Source: Bowmanella denitrificans
Lineage (GTDB): Bacteria > Pseudomonadota > Gammaproteobacteria > Enterobacterales > Alteromonadaceae
DNA length: 64,000 bases
Assembly: GCF_002887595.1 (NCBI RefSeq)
Contig: NZ_PEBU01000017.1
Span: forward strand, 17,003-81,002
Direction of reading: 5' to 3'
Every line of letters begins with the position of its first letter. Positions within the stretch are counted from its first letter, which is position 1. Positions 26,530 through 36,380 of this stretch are shown here, piece after piece. A model generated the notes under the pieces. The model saw only the letters and a list, made by a program, of their open reading frames with translations, ran no database searches and was not told the DNA's origin. The translations under genes were made by a program, and so were the position numbers.

Positions 26530-27702
26530 ATGTATCTGTTGCTGGTGGGTTTGGGGCTGACCGCTGTGCTGGCTCTGGTCATGCTTTGGTTTTATGCCGA
26601 CAAACCTTGCATTGGCACGCATCCGGTTGGCTTATGGAGTTTTGTGGCGATCCTCTTTACCACCAGTCTGGACATCGGACTGGTGATGTTGCCACTGACC
26701 GAATTTCCCCGTTATGCGGATACCGGCAAATTTCCACAGTACAGCCTGACTAACCCGTTGGCGATGGAGTTTGCCATGTGGGGCTGTTTGAACTGGGCCT
26801 TGTACTTTGTCAGCTCCCTGTATTTCTGTTTGCTTGAGCCACGTCTTGGATTTTTTCGTCTTGTCTGGGTTAACCGATTGAATAGCCTGGTGATTATTGG
26901 TACCTGTGCCTTTACTCTGCATTTATTTATGGTGAATTTGCCCTGGTACCTACCTGCGCTACAAGACAAACCCTATGCCCATGTCGCAGCCAATCTATTG
27001 CTGGCCGTCGTTTTGCTATGCGCCATTGTCTCCAGCCTGCATTTACGTTGGCTGACCTGGCTGAGTCGCGCCAGTTTGTGGGCGCTGCTTGGCGCTATTG
27101 TGCTGTTGTATTGGGATGCCGGGGTGCAATGGCAACAATACATGGGTTATCTTGGCGAACTGGCTGACTACTTCAGAGTTATGCCTCTGTTACTGATGCC
27201 ATTGGATGATCAGCATGAGTTCTATTTGCTCTGGTGGTTCTCCTGGAGCATCATGATTGGCCAGTTTATGGCCCGTTTTCTTAACGGCATTAAGCCCTGG
27301 CGTTTGTTGCTGGTGCTATTGTTGCTGCCATCTATTCCGATTGCCTTGTGGTTTTCGCTGCTTTATCACTTTCAGGTGCAGAACCTGTCGCTCTCCACTT
27401 TGGCTGTTGCGGTGATGCTCGCCCTTGGCATCCTGTTTCTGATCAACTCCCTGGATTCGTTGATTCGTTTATACGCCGAGAACCTCAATCTGGACGCATT
27501 ACGACTGGGCACTTCGCGCTACATCCTGCTGCACTTCATTTTACTAATGGTGCTGGGAATGTTGTATAACGCTCAGTGGTTGAAAATACAGTTGTTTGGC
27601 GCCCTGGTTATCTTGCTATATATACTGGGCCTGGCCTATTGGGCCAGGCACCGCAATCAGGCAACGTCTTTGTCCTTGCAACATCGGCGCAAAACCAGAT
27701 AA
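26530..27702 (+). CDS. Short, divergent BCCT-like transporter (choline/betaine type)
   Basis: 390 residues, about ten membrane helices, shorter than the usual 12-helix BCCT proteins of 500 or more. Seen: FTTSLDIGLVMLPLTEFPRY aligns with the BCCT glycine segment but GMGIG is replaced by SLDIG; W84, W89 and Y92 (W-x4-W-x2-Y) match the TM4 aromatic-box residues of BetP; and LLWWFSWSIMIGQFMARFLNG (W235, W236, W239) matches the BCCT signature in TM8. These residues bind quaternary ammonium groups in the family. Translationally coupled to betI, which supports choline or betaine uptake. The altered glycine motif may change ion coupling. It overlaps the convergent nhaA gene by 46 bases. Confidence 0.65.
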   Translation: MYLLLVGLGLTAVLALVMLWFYADKPCIGTHPVGLWSFVAILFTTSLDIGLVMLPLTEFPRYADTGKFPQYSLTNPLAMEFAMWGCLNWALYFVSSLYFCLLEPRLGFFRLVWVNRLNSLVIIGTCAFTLHLFMVNLPWYLPALQDKPYAHVAANLLLAVVLLCAIVSSLHLRWLTWLSRASLWALLGAIVLLYWDAGVQWQQYMGYLGELADYFRVMPLLLMPLDDQHEFYLLWWFSWSIMIGQFMARFLNGIKPWRLLLVLLLLPSIPIALWFSLLYHFQVQNLSLSTLAVAVMLALGILFLINSLDSLIRLYAENLNLDALRLGTSRYILLHFILLMVLGMLYNAQWLKIQLFGALVILLYILGLAYWARHRNQATSLSLQHRRKTR

Positions 27703-28832
27703 CCAGCCACGGCAGACAACAGAGAACCGGCCAAGATGCCCACCCGCTCATCAAAGGCCATTCGTACGCCGGTTTCCTCAAATGCCAGGGAGCCGATAAA
27801 CAGACTCATGGTAAAACCTACGCCACATAGCAAAGCTGTACCATATAACTGCATCAGGTTGATGTCGCTGGGCAGTTTTACTAAACGCAGTTTAATTGCG
27901 GCATAACAGAAGCCAAATACGCCAATCTGCTTACCAACAAACAAGCCAAGTAACACGCCCAGGGTGACAGGGTGTGTAATGGATTCCAGCCCCATTTCGG
28001 AAAAATCGATTCCGGCATTGGCAAAGGCAAACAGTGGCAGTATCACGTACGCTACTGCCGGGTGCAGGCTGTGCTCCAGTTCCTGCACTGGCAGATAGCC
28101 GGCCTTTTTCTTGTCGTACATTGGGATGAAAAAGGCCAGTAGCACTCCTGCCAATGTGGCGTGTACACCGGACTTGAGCATGGCTATCCAAAGTACCACA
28201 CCAATAAGCACGTAAGACGCAATTTCAGTGATATTACGTTTGTTCATCCACCACAACACAAACAGGCAAAGTCCTGCAACTATAAGAGGACCGGTGGATA
28301 TATGATTGGTGTAGAACAGGGCAATGATCAGAATGGCACCAATGTCGTCGATAATTGCCAGTGAGACTAAAAATACCTTCAAACTGGTCGGAATACGGCT
28401 GCCAAGAAGGGCCAGCACTCCCAGTGCAAAGGCAATATCCGTTGCGGCCGGTATCGCCCAGCCTGACAAGGCATGACTGTCACCAATAGTGAAAAACACG
28501 TAGATGGCGGCCGGTATTACCATTCCACCAACAGCGCCAATGGCCGGCAACATAATGTTGTCGGGTTTAGACAACTGACCAGAGCGGATCTCCCGTTTAA
28601 GTTCCAGTCCAACCAAAAAGAAGAAGATGGCCATAAAGCCGTCGTTGATCCACAGTAGCAGCGGTTTGGCAATCTCCAGTTTACCCACCTGCACGGCCAC
28701 CGGAATATTCAGAAAAGAGTTGTACAATCCAGAGAGCGGCGAGTTAGCCACAATCAGGGCCAGAGCGGCGGCAATCATCAATAAGATTCCGCTGGCCGAC
28801 TCTAGCTTGAAAAAGTCTTTCAGTGCACTCAT
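27657..28832 (-). CDS. nhaA: Na+/H+ antiporter NhaA
   Basis: 391 residues with 12 predicted membrane helices. The ion-binding pair D162-D163 (AIIDDIGAI) and the ATDIAFALGVLAL block are intact. It exports sodium in exchange for protons and supports pH and salt homeostasis. The start follows AAGGAG. The 3' end overlaps the convergent BCCT-like gene. Confidence 0.95.
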   Translation of the reverse strand: MSALKDFFKLESASGILLMIAAALALIVANSPLSGLYNSFLNIPVAVQVGKLEIAKPLLLWINDGFMAIFFFLVGLELKREIRSGQLSKPDNIMLPAIGAVGGMVIPAAIYVFFTIGDSHALSGWAIPAATDIAFALGVLALLGSRIPTSLKVFLVSLAIIDDIGAILIIALFYTNHISTGPLIVAGLCLFVLWWMNKRNITEIASYVLIGVVLWIAMLKSGVHATLAGVLLAFFIPMYDKKKAGYLPVQELEHSLHPAVAYVILPLFAFANAGIDFSEMGLESITHPVTLGVLLGLFVGKQIGVFGFCYAAIKLRLVKLPSDINLMQLYGTALLCGVGFTMSLFIGSLAFEETGVRMAFDERVGILAGSLLSAVAGYLVLRRCCKDKDVA

Positions 28833-29150
28833 GGGGCGTGACTCCTTTACTCGTTATAGGGGGCTGGTCTGCGTCCCAATACCATTGTCAGCTATTCATG
28901 CTCAGGCTGCCAGTAAAAGCGCTTAAGTTCAGATGACAGCGACTATATTTATGACTTAACCGGTTGATTTTCAAGTAGTCATAACCATGCTTTTCGATAA
29001 ACCGACCCGTGCGGCAAGACCAGTTGCGGTAAGCCATCCTCGACACTTTGGCTGGACGGCAGATTAATGTACAATCGCGCATCTGTTGTACCAGGGGAAT
29101 TGTAAGCAGTCTCTCTGGTTTGCATTTTTGCCGATATTTGAGGAGCTACA
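28833..29150. other. Intergenic region between divergent nhaA and purE
   Basis: 318 bases without a credible gene. A purE promoter is visible near 29048-29075. I see no convincing PurR box (ACGCAAACGTTTGCGT-like) and no riboswitch fold. Confidence 0.5.
29048..29075 (+). promoter_or_regulatory. Probable sigma-70 promoter of purEK
   Basis: TTGGCT at 29048-29053 and TACAAT at 29070-29075, separated by 16 bases, about 75 bases before the purE start codon. Confidence 0.5.
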
Positions 29151-29642
29151 ATGCCTAAAGTTGCCATTGTGATGGGTTCACAGTCTGATTGGCCCACCAT
29201 GCAGCAGGCTGCCCTGATGTTGAAAGAACTTGGGGTTGAGTACAGCGCCAGGGTGGTGTCTGCACATCGTACCCCGGATCTTTTGAGTGAGTTTGCCCAT
29301 ACAGCGGCCGATAATGGGATAGAAGTGATTATTGCCGGGGCTGGTGGCGCTGCTCATTTGCCAGGTATGATCGCCGCCCACACACACCTGCCTGTGCTGG
29401 GTGTACCGGTTAAATCCAAAGCCCTTAGTGGCGTGGACTCCTTGTATTCGATAGTGCAAATGCCTAAAGGCGTGGCCGTAGGCACTTTGGCAATAGGTGA
29501 AGCCGGAGCGGCGAATGCCGGTTTGCTGGCTGCTCAGATTCTGGGGATCAGCGATAAAAGTCTGGCCGACCGTATTAAGGCATTTCGTCAGGCCCAAACC
29601 AATAAAGTCCTGGCTAACCAGGAATTGGAGCTGCCTGAATGA
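29151..29642 (+). CDS. purE: N5-carboxyaminoimidazole ribonucleotide mutase PurE
   Basis: 163 residues. Class I PurE with GSQSDWPTM at the N-terminus, SAHRTPD and the [16 protein letters not shown] block that binds the nucleotide. It rearranges N5-CAIR to CAIR in purine synthesis. The start follows GAGGAGCTACA. It overlaps purK by 4 bases (ATGA). Confidence 0.96.
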   Translation: MPKVAIVMGSQSDWPTMQQAALMLKELGVEYSARVVSAHRTPDLLSEFAHTAADNGIEVIIAGAGGAAHLPGMIAAHTHLPVLGVPVKSKALSGVDSLYSIVQMPKGVAVGTLAIGEAGAANAGLLAAQILGISDKSLADRIKAFRQAQTNKVLANQELELPE

Positions 29643-30778
29643 AGGTACTGATCTTCGGGGCCGGGCAATTAGCCAGAATGATGTATCTGGCCGGTGCCCC
29701 ACTGGGCATTGATGTGCAGGCGGTGGATGTCAGTAATGAAGACGTGGTAAATCCTGTTACTAAGGACAAACTACCGCTGTCTCTTGCTGAGGCCCTGGAC
29801 GCTGCCGATGCCATATCGGTGGAGTTTGAACATATTCCTGAGACATTGCTGGAACAGGCACGCTTGACCGGTAAATTGTTGCCTGGAAAGGAAGCCATTT
29901 TAACCGGTGCTGACCGGGTCAGGGAAAAACGTTTACTCGAACGTCTTGCCATACCCAATTGTGCCCATCGTATTGTTGATAATGTCGAGCAATTAGACCA
30001 GGCGGTGGATGCACTGGGGGATAAACTTATCCTCAAGGCCAGTCGCGATGGATACGATGGTTATGGTCAGTGGCGTTTGGCTGAGCGTGAAGACTTGCCC
30101 GCACTGAAGCAGACCCTGGCTGCACTGGATTTGAAAAAGGTGCCGTTGGTGGTTGAACAGATGCAGCAGTTTGAACGTGAACTGTCGCTGGTGGGCATGC
30201 GCAGTAAAGACGGCCAGCTAAAGTTCTATCCATTGGCTGAAAATCTGCATCACCAGGGGCAATTACATGTGTCACTGGCTCCTGCACCTGATTGCAGTGA
30301 CGCCCTAACCGGGCAGGCACAGGATATCTTTAGCCGCTTGGCAGAAGGCTTAGACTACGTTGGTGTGCTGGCTGTAGAGTTTTTTCAGGTGGGCGACCAA
30401 CTGCTGGTCAATGAAATCGCGCCCAGGGTACATAATTCAGGGCACTGGAGCATGCAGGGTGCTGATACCTGTCAGTTTGAAAATCATCTGCGTGCCGTGT
30501 GCGGTTTGCCTTTGGGTGATACGCAAGCCAGAGGAGCTAATGTCATGATCAATGTGATTGGCTACGATGGTCTGGATCTGGAATTGTTGAAAGTACCTGG
30601 CAGCCATTTGCATTGGTACGGCAAGAGCGTCAGAGCAAAACGCAAGATGGCGCATATCAATCTCAGTGCCGGAAATTATAAGCAGTTAGGTGAGGCCATG
30701 TTGGCGTTGGCTGACTATCTGCCGGCCAGCCATTTTCCTCATGTTCTGGGGGAAGGAAAAAAATTACAAGCACGCTGA
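29639..30778 (+). CDS. purK: N5-carboxyaminoimidazole ribonucleotide synthase PurK
   Basis: 379 residues, ATP-grasp fold. N-terminal [19 protein letters not shown]-grasp residues in [16 protein letters not shown], and [14 protein letters not shown] near the metal site. It makes N5-CAIR from AIR, bicarbonate and ATP and passes it to PurE. The start codon overlaps the purE stop, giving coupled translation. A strong terminator begins at its stop codon. Confidence 0.96.
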   Translation: MKVLIFGAGQLARMMYLAGAPLGIDVQAVDVSNEDVVNPVTKDKLPLSLAEALDAADAISVEFEHIPETLLEQARLTGKLLPGKEAILTGADRVREKRLLERLAIPNCAHRIVDNVEQLDQAVDALGDKLILKASRDGYDGYGQWRLAEREDLPALKQTLAALDLKKVPLVVEQMQQFERELSLVGMRSKDGQLKFYPLAENLHHQGQLHVSLAPAPDCSDALTGQAQDIFSRLAEGLDYVGVLAVEFFQVGDQLLVNEIAPRVHNSGHWSMQGADTCQFENHLRAVCGLPLGDTQARGANVMINVIGYDGLDLELLKVPGSHLHWYGKSVRAKRKMAHINLSAGNYKQLGEAMLALADYLPASHFPHVLGEGKKLQAR

Positions 30779-30810
30779 CCAAGGGCCAACTGGCCCTTGG
30801 TGTTCTTATC
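30778..30810 (+). terminator. Terminator after purEK
   Basis: Perfect 10-bp stem ACCAAGGGCC / GGCCCTTGGT with loop AACT, followed by GTTCTT. It begins at the last base of the purK stop codon. Confidence 0.75.
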
Positions 30811-30878
30811 TGGGTGCCCTTGTCTTGTAAATCGCGGTTTTGACCCGATAATCTCAACAATTGCTCAATGCAGTCTAA

Positions 30879-31736
30879 ATGGAAGAATTCGTGGAAAATA
30901 TCGTCAACGTAGATCTGAATAATTTCCAGCAGGTAATGCTGGAAGCGTCCCAACAGAAGTTGGTCATGGTGGACTTTTGGGCTGACTGGTGCGAGCCCTG
31001 CAAGAACCTGATGCCAATTTTGGAAAAACTGGCCGGTGAATATGCCAGTGATCTTATCCTGGCCAAAGTGAATTGTGATGAGCAGCAACAAATAGCGATG
31101 CAATTTGGTGTACGCAGTCTGCCAACGGTGATTCTGGTAAAAGACGGGCAGCCCATCGATGGTTTTGCTGGTTTGCAAAGTGAAAGCGAAATTCGCACTT
31201 TGCTGGAAAAACATCTGCCCAGTCCTGCTGATAACCTGCTGGAGCAAGCCCGCCAAAGTCTGGCCGACGGGGACGCTCAGCAAGCTTTTACCCTGGCTAA
31301 ACAAGCCCTGGATCTTGACAGCCAGCGCGCTGATATCAAACTGGTGCTGGTCGAAGCCTATCTTGACTTAGGACGTTTACCGCAAGCCAGAGAGCTGCTG
31401 GACAGCATCACTATGGTTGACCAGGATGCGCAGTATCAAAGCCTTAAAGGCAGGCTGGAACTGGCAGAACAAGCAGCGGATACCCCTGAAATTAAGGCGC
31501 TGCAGGATGCATTGGCACAGGCTCCGGATGATCTGGCCCTGAAGGTAAAACTGGCGGTACAGTTGCAGCAAGCTGGCAGAGTGGAAGAAGCGCTGGAATT
31601 GTTGCTGGCGGTGCTGCAAAAAGACTTGGCTTTTGCCGATGCCAAGAAAGTGATGCTGGACAGTCTCAATGCTTTACCTGCTGGTGATCCACTGGCCAGT
31701 CGTTACCGCCGACGTTTGTACAGCTTGCTCTATTAG
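30879..31736 (+). CDS. cnoX: Thioredoxin-TPR chaperone CnoX (YbbN)
   Basis: 285 residues: thioredoxin domain (residues about 1-115) with the active site W-C-E-P-C-K, then TPR-like helices typical of YbbN/CnoX. CnoX protects proteins from oxidative aggregation and hands them to DnaK or GroEL. Here a full CxxC is present, so redox activity is likely. A GTG at 30891 is an alternative start. Its own transcript probably starts in the gap behind the purK terminator. Confidence 0.9.
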   Translation: MEEFVENIVNVDLNNFQQVMLEASQQKLVMVDFWADWCEPCKNLMPILEKLAGEYASDLILAKVNCDEQQQIAMQFGVRSLPTVILVKDGQPIDGFAGLQSESEIRTLLEKHLPSPADNLLEQARQSLADGDAQQAFTLAKQALDLDSQRADIKLVLVEAYLDLGRLPQARELLDSITMVDQDAQYQSLKGRLELAEQAADTPEIKALQDALAQAPDDLALKVKLAVQLQQAGRVEEALELLLAVLQKDLAFADAKKVMLDSLNALPAGDPLASRYRRRLYSLLY

Positions 31737-31824
31737 AATGAAAGCAGCCAATGTGAGGCACTTCTGACTCAATAATATTGACAATTGGATGAATTTCAGG
31801 CATTTTCCGCAGCCAATTTGATCG

Positions 31825-34800
31825 ATGTTGGCACAACTGGAGGTTGCCAGCCTCCAGGCTCAGGCTGAGCCCAATTGCTTTATTGTTGGATGTATCTTGA
31901 GCTTAAGATCAACAGTTAGTTATTGCCTTTTGTGGCTTCTGCTGCCGCTATCATTATGCCCTTCTGCTGCTGCGACGGATGGCCGTCTGCAGGATTATTT
32001 CCGTGAAAGCTGGACCACCAGAGATGGTCTTCCCCACAACACTATCAACAGTATTATGCAAACCGACGACGGTTACCTATGGTTTGCCACCTGGGAAGGT
32101 GTGGCACGCTACAACGGCCGGGACTTTCAGGTATTTGGTCGTGGTGAGCTGACACAATTGCCGGATGATGGGGTATTTACCCTGGCTAATGACTGTCAGG
32201 GTAACTTGCTGGTGGCGGGGGCTCGTGGCGGCATCAGTTTTACCAGTAAAGGGCGTTGGTCAGGTCTGCCTTCAGCGCCGGTGCTGGTCAGGGCGTTGTT
32301 ATGTGACAGTCAGGCGCGTTTATGGATTGGGACGGACGGTTCCGGTGTGATGCGTGACGATCGACATGGCAAGCGACAGGTCTTTAACATGCTAAATGGT
32401 CTGCAAGATGAAAGCGTGTTTGATCTGCTTGAAGATCCCCTGGGGCGCATTTGGGTGGCTACGGCTCAGGGTCTCTTTGTTATCGAGGATGATAAGGTCA
32501 GCCCTGTTACCGAATTTCGGGGCTTGCCCTCGGGTCCGGTATTCAGTTTGGCTTGGCATCCAAGTGACGGCTTACTGGCTGGAACGGAACAAGGAGCCTT
32601 CAGACTTCATGGTCAACAATTCCAGTTGCTGGACAATGAGCTGGCTAATCTGCCTATTTCCAAACTCCTGGTTGATGACACAGCATTATGGCTGGGTACG
32701 ATTGGCCGGGGACTCTATCGATTAGGGCCATATGGCCTTGAACATCTTGGTCAGGAAGATGGACTGCCCAATGGTCGTATTACTGCCATTTACAAGGACA
32801 AGGAGCAAAGTGTCTGGCTTGGCACCAATGGGGGGCTTTTCCGGCTGCGTGATGCAGCATTTCGTACCTTTACCACCGAGCAGGGACTGAGCGACGACTT
32901 TGTCCGCACATTGTTAACGGATGAGGCTGAACGGGTGTGGGTCGGCACCAGTAAAGGGGTAAATTTGCTTGAGAAAGGGCAAATAACCCATCTGCCAGGG
33001 CAACGGATCAAGCAGACCATCCTCAGTCTGGCGCATGCCAGGGAAGGGGGCATTTGGGTCGGTACTTTTACGCATGGATTAATCCACTGGCGGGACAATC
33101 AGGAGGTGACCTGCTATGACCGGGACACGGGCCTGCTGTCTAATGAAATCAGGGCGATATTACCGGCGGCTGATGGCAGTCTGTGGCTGGCGACCTCGTT
33201 AGGGGTGAATCGTATTGACCAAGGCCGTATTAGCGCGCTGCAAGTACAAGATGGTTTACCCAGCAACTTTAGCGTTTCCTTATTTGAAAGTACAAGGTCT
33301 GGCATCTGGATTGGCACGTCTTCAGGGGTGGCCCGTTGGCAGGACGGGCGTCTGCGGGCCTTATCCATTTCACATCTGGATGGTGCCCAGTTTGTCTTTG
33401 GTTTTTTTGAACAAACTGATGGTCAGGCGTTGTGGTTAGCCACCGACAGGGGACTGATACGTTACCGCTACGAGGATGAGCAACTGGCGTTGTTGGGACG
33501 CGATAAAGGCATGCCCTTTGATAAATATTTTCAGGTTCGCGAAGACCAACAAGGCAATTTCTGGTTAAGTAGTAACCGCGGCGTACTGAGAATCAGCGCC
33601 AACCAGGCCAACAGATTACTGGATGGTGAAGGGGGGCAGGTTGAGTTCAGCCTGTTTTCCGAGTCCCATGGCATGGTGAGTGCTCAAGCCAATGGCGGTT
33701 CCAATCCAGCCATGGCGCTGGCCGAAAACGGACGGATTTGGGTAGCCACCTCGAAAGGTGTTGCGGTGGTTCAGCCCGCCAGGTTACAGCAATTTGGCGA
33801 TGTTCGTTTACCTGTGGTGATTGAACAGATGTTGGTCGATGGGCAAGCGCTGCATCCTGCGGCTAATCTGACACTCTCTGCTGGGGCCAGCCGCATTGAA
33901 TTTCAGTTTGCCGGACTGGGGTATGTTGTTCCAGCGCGCATCCTTTATCGAACCCGTTTACAAGGCTTTGATAAAGGATGGGTGTACCGTGGTACTCATA
34001 ACAACTCCGAATATACCAGTCTACCCCCGGGTGAATACCGCTTTGAGGTGATGGCCAGTTACCCCAGCGGTGATTGGGGGGGCGAGGTGGCGCAGTTGCG
34101 TTTTAAGATTCCTCCGCGTTTTTGGCAGCATCCCGGATTTGCTGTGGGGGTTGGGTTACTGTTTGTGATGTTTCTGGTGTTGCTAATCAAATTGCGTTTG
34201 CTGGCGTTACAGCGCAGCGCAAAACGTCTTGAGGAGCAGGTTCAGGAACAGACGCAAGCGCTGAGGTGGCAAACCGAATCTCTGAAACGGGCTGATGAAG
34301 AAAAGTCCCAGTTGCTCGAGCAGATACGTTTGCAAGCTGAAGCCTATGAATTGCAGGCACGACAAGATGCTCTCACTGGCCTGGCTAACCGCAGAGCATT
34401 TGATGAAGCCTTGCACAGAGAATTTTCCCGCGCCGTCCGTCAGGCTAACCCATTCTGCTTGTTACTGTTGGATTTAGATCACTTCAAGCGCATTAATGAC
34501 AACTGGTCACATGCTGTTGGAGATGTTGTTTTGCAACGAGTTGCTGAATGTTTGCGCTTACTAAGCAGGGACGCCGACCTGGTTGCCCGTTGGGGTGGCG
34601 AGGAATTTGCTGTTTTATTACCGAACACTGATTTGCATGCTGCTCATAAGCTTGCTGAAAGATTGCGCCTGGCAATACAGGCTTTGGACTATTCAGCGCT
34701 GGCTCCTGAACTCAGTGTCACGGCCAGTATCGGGTTAGCAGAACAGCAAGACTGTCAGGATTCTGAGCAAATGCTGCAACGAGCTGACACCGCATTGTAC

Positions 34801-34845
34801 CAGGCCAAACAGAATGGTCGAAACCAGACCTGCATCGCAGGCTAA
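31825..34845 (+). CDS. Two-component-propeller sensor diguanylate cyclase
   Basis: About 1006 residues. A signal sequence (YCLLWLLLPLSLCPSAAA) leads to two seven-bladed propellers made of Reg_prop repeats (LWIGT, WVGT, WLGT motifs), a Y_Y_Y domain (about 700-760), one membrane helix, a coiled coil, and a GGDEF domain with G-G-E-E-F at 924-928. The inhibitory I-site RxxD is intact as R915-D-A-D918. It should make cyclic di-GMP in response to a periplasmic ligand bound by the propellers. The true start may lie downstream of the ATG at 31825, since the first 25 residues precede a normal signal peptide. Confidence 0.9.
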   Translation: MLAQLEVASLQAQAEPNCFIVGCILSLRSTVSYCLLWLLLPLSLCPSAAATDGRLQDYFRESWTTRDGLPHNTINSIMQTDDGYLWFATWEGVARYNGRDFQVFGRGELTQLPDDGVFTLANDCQGNLLVAGARGGISFTSKGRWSGLPSAPVLVRALLCDSQARLWIGTDGSGVMRDDRHGKRQVFNMLNGLQDESVFDLLEDPLGRIWVATAQGLFVIEDDKVSPVTEFRGLPSGPVFSLAWHPSDGLLAGTEQGAFRLHGQQFQLLDNELANLPISKLLVDDTALWLGTIGRGLYRLGPYGLEHLGQEDGLPNGRITAIYKDKEQSVWLGTNGGLFRLRDAAFRTFTTEQGLSDDFVRTLLTDEAERVWVGTSKGVNLLEKGQITHLPGQRIKQTILSLAHAREGGIWVGTFTHGLIHWRDNQEVTCYDRDTGLLSNEIRAILPAADGSLWLATSLGVNRIDQGRISALQVQDGLPSNFSVSLFESTRSGIWIGTSSGVARWQDGRLRALSISHLDGAQFVFGFFEQTDGQALWLATDRGLIRYRYEDEQLALLGRDKGMPFDKYFQVREDQQGNFWLSSNRGVLRISANQANRLLDGEGGQVEFSLFSESHGMVSAQANGGSNPAMALAENGRIWVATSKGVAVVQPARLQQFGDVRLPVVIEQMLVDGQALHPAANLTLSAGASRIEFQFAGLGYVVPARILYRTRLQGFDKGWVYRGTHNNSEYTSLPPGEYRFEVMASYPSGDWGGEVAQLRFKIPPRFWQHPGFAVGVGLLFVMFLVLLIKLRLLALQRSAKRLEEQVQEQTQALRWQTESLKRADEEKSQLLEQIRLQAEAYELQARQDALTGLANRRAFDEALHREFSRAVRQANPFCLLLLDLDHFKRINDNWSHAVGDVVLQRVAECLRLLSRDADLVARWGGEEFAVLLPNTDLHAAHKLAERLRLAIQALDYSALAPELSVTASIGLAEQQDCQDSEQMLQRADTALYQAKQNGRNQTCIAG

Positions 34846-34937
34846 GCGAGCTTTAGGAAATTGTGAAGGTCTTGTGATACTTTTGCGATAATTCTCCCCG
34901 ATGCTTTTCCCTGACTCTGTTCAATTAAGGAAAAGCT

Positions 34938-35636
34938 ATGAAATATACCCTAGTTGCATTAGCTGGCATGTCAGTCCTTGCCAGCACAGCCCAAGCTGCC
35001 GACCTGGATATCCAAATACAGAATATCAGTCACGGCGTTTATTTTGCTCCTCTTTTTATCAGTGCACATAACCAGGACATGTATTTGTTTAAGCTCGGAG
35101 AAGCGGCAAGTCCTGAGCTGCAGGCGATGGCTGAAGGCGGCAATATTGCCGGTCTGGCTGAAATGGCCAGTGCCATGGGCGCAGACAGCGTTGAAAACCC
35201 GGCGCAGGGGCCTATGTCTCCTGGTATGACCGTTATGACCAGTCTGTCTACCAGTGAGGGCAATACCTGGTTATCTGTCACCGGCATGATGGTTCCCACC
35301 AACGACGGATTTGTTGGCTTAAACAGCTGGGAAATTCCCACCGAAGCTGGCAGCTATGAATTCTATTTGCAGGGCTATGATGCTGGCACTGAAGCCAATG
35401 ATGAAATCCGCGGCAGCGGCGCACCTGGTGTACCGGGCTTACCCGTGTTGCCATTTTTCGATGCAGAAGTGGGACAGAATGGCACGGGCGTCACCACCAC
35501 AGAGAACAACCCTGTAGTACATATTCATCGTGGCAGTATCGGTGATACGGATATGCAGGGCGGTAGCAGCGATCTGGACAGTAGCCGCCATCGGTGGTTA
35601 AACCCGGTTGCCAAAGTCACTGTAACGGTGAATTAA
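34938..35636 (+). CDS. Exported spondin-domain protein
   Basis: 232 residues with a signal peptide ending AQAADL. The mature protein matches the spondin_N-type pattern: I-Q-N-I-S-H-G-V-Y-F-A-P-L start, LGEAASPELQAMAEGG, a central MTSLSTSEGNTWLSV strand, YDAGTEANDE and the terminal NPVAKVTVTV. Function in bacteria is unknown. The next gene encodes a lipoprotein paralogue, followed by a response regulator and kinase in the same direction with gaps of 10-15 bases, so all four are likely one operon. Confidence 0.8.
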   Translation: MKYTLVALAGMSVLASTAQAADLDIQIQNISHGVYFAPLFISAHNQDMYLFKLGEAASPELQAMAEGGNIAGLAEMASAMGADSVENPAQGPMSPGMTVMTSLSTSEGNTWLSVTGMMVPTNDGFVGLNSWEIPTEAGSYEFYLQGYDAGTEANDEIRGSGAPGVPGLPVLPFFDAEVGQNGTGVTTTENNPVVHIHRGSIGDTDMQGGSSDLDSSRHRWLNPVAKVTVTVN

Positions 35637-35646
35637 GGAGTGGTTT

Positions 35647-36366
35647 ATGAACGTTTTGAATAATAAACCAATGTTATGCCTTTGGGTTTGTGCGGCAAGT
35701 TTGTCGGGCTGCTTTGATGGCAATGACAATAACACTGCAATGACACCAATGCCTCAACCCGAGCCGGAACCGCTGATGGTCAGCTATGAGGTTACGGTGG
35801 ATAACCTGACTCAGGGGCAACCGCTTTCACCTATTACTCTGATATTGCATAGCGAAGGTACCTTATGGGAAATAGGGCAGCCCGCTTCTGTGGCACTGGA
35901 AAAGGTTGCTGAAAGCGGTGACAACGCTGACTTACTGGCACTAGATATGGCGATGGCCAGTGCTTCAGGGGAAGGGCTGACCATGCCGGGAAATGCTCAG
36001 ACCATCACCATCAATATTGAGGATGTCACCAACGCTTACTTGTCTGTTGCGGCCATGTTGGGGAAATCAAATGATGCCTTTACCGGTCTCAATGCGCAGG
36101 GACTGGCTGGACTGATGGTGGGAGAAAGCTGGACCTTGTTTACTAACGCTTACGATGCCGGTACCGAAGCCAATACTGAAAATATGGCGTCGATTGGCGC
36201 CGCAGGTGGTGAAGGCTTCAGTGAGGTGCGTGATGATGCCAGGAACATGGTGACTATGCATCCCGGTATCGTTTCAATGGATGATGGCTTGGCTACGTCG
36301 GCGCTAACCCAGGAGCAACGTTTCGACAATCCTGTCGCCAGGATCCGTATCACCCGCACGCAATAA
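35647..36366 (+). CDS. Spondin-domain lipoprotein
   Basis: 239 residues with lipobox LSGC and a proline-glutamate linker (MPQPEPEPL). The domain repeats the neighbour's features: VTVDNLTQGQPLSPI, GQPASVALEKVAESGD, YDAGTEANTEN and the terminal NPVARIRIT. It is a lipid-anchored paralogue of the upstream exported protein. The pair may form a complex or sense a ligand for the downstream kinase, but no function can be read from sequence. Confidence 0.8.
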   Translation: MNVLNNKPMLCLWVCAASLSGCFDGNDNNTAMTPMPQPEPEPLMVSYEVTVDNLTQGQPLSPITLILHSEGTLWEIGQPASVALEKVAESGDNADLLALDMAMASASGEGLTMPGNAQTITINIEDVTNAYLSVAAMLGKSNDAFTGLNAQGLAGLMVGESWTLFTNAYDAGTEANTENMASIGAAGGEGFSEVRDDARNMVTMHPGIVSMDDGLATSALTQEQRFDNPVARIRITRTQ

Positions 36367-36380
36367 AGAGGAATAGCAAA

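Noticed and set aside
28833..29150. PurR operator upstream of purE
   Set aside because: No sequence close to ACGCAAACGTTTGCGT was found; only a sigma-70-like promoter is supported.
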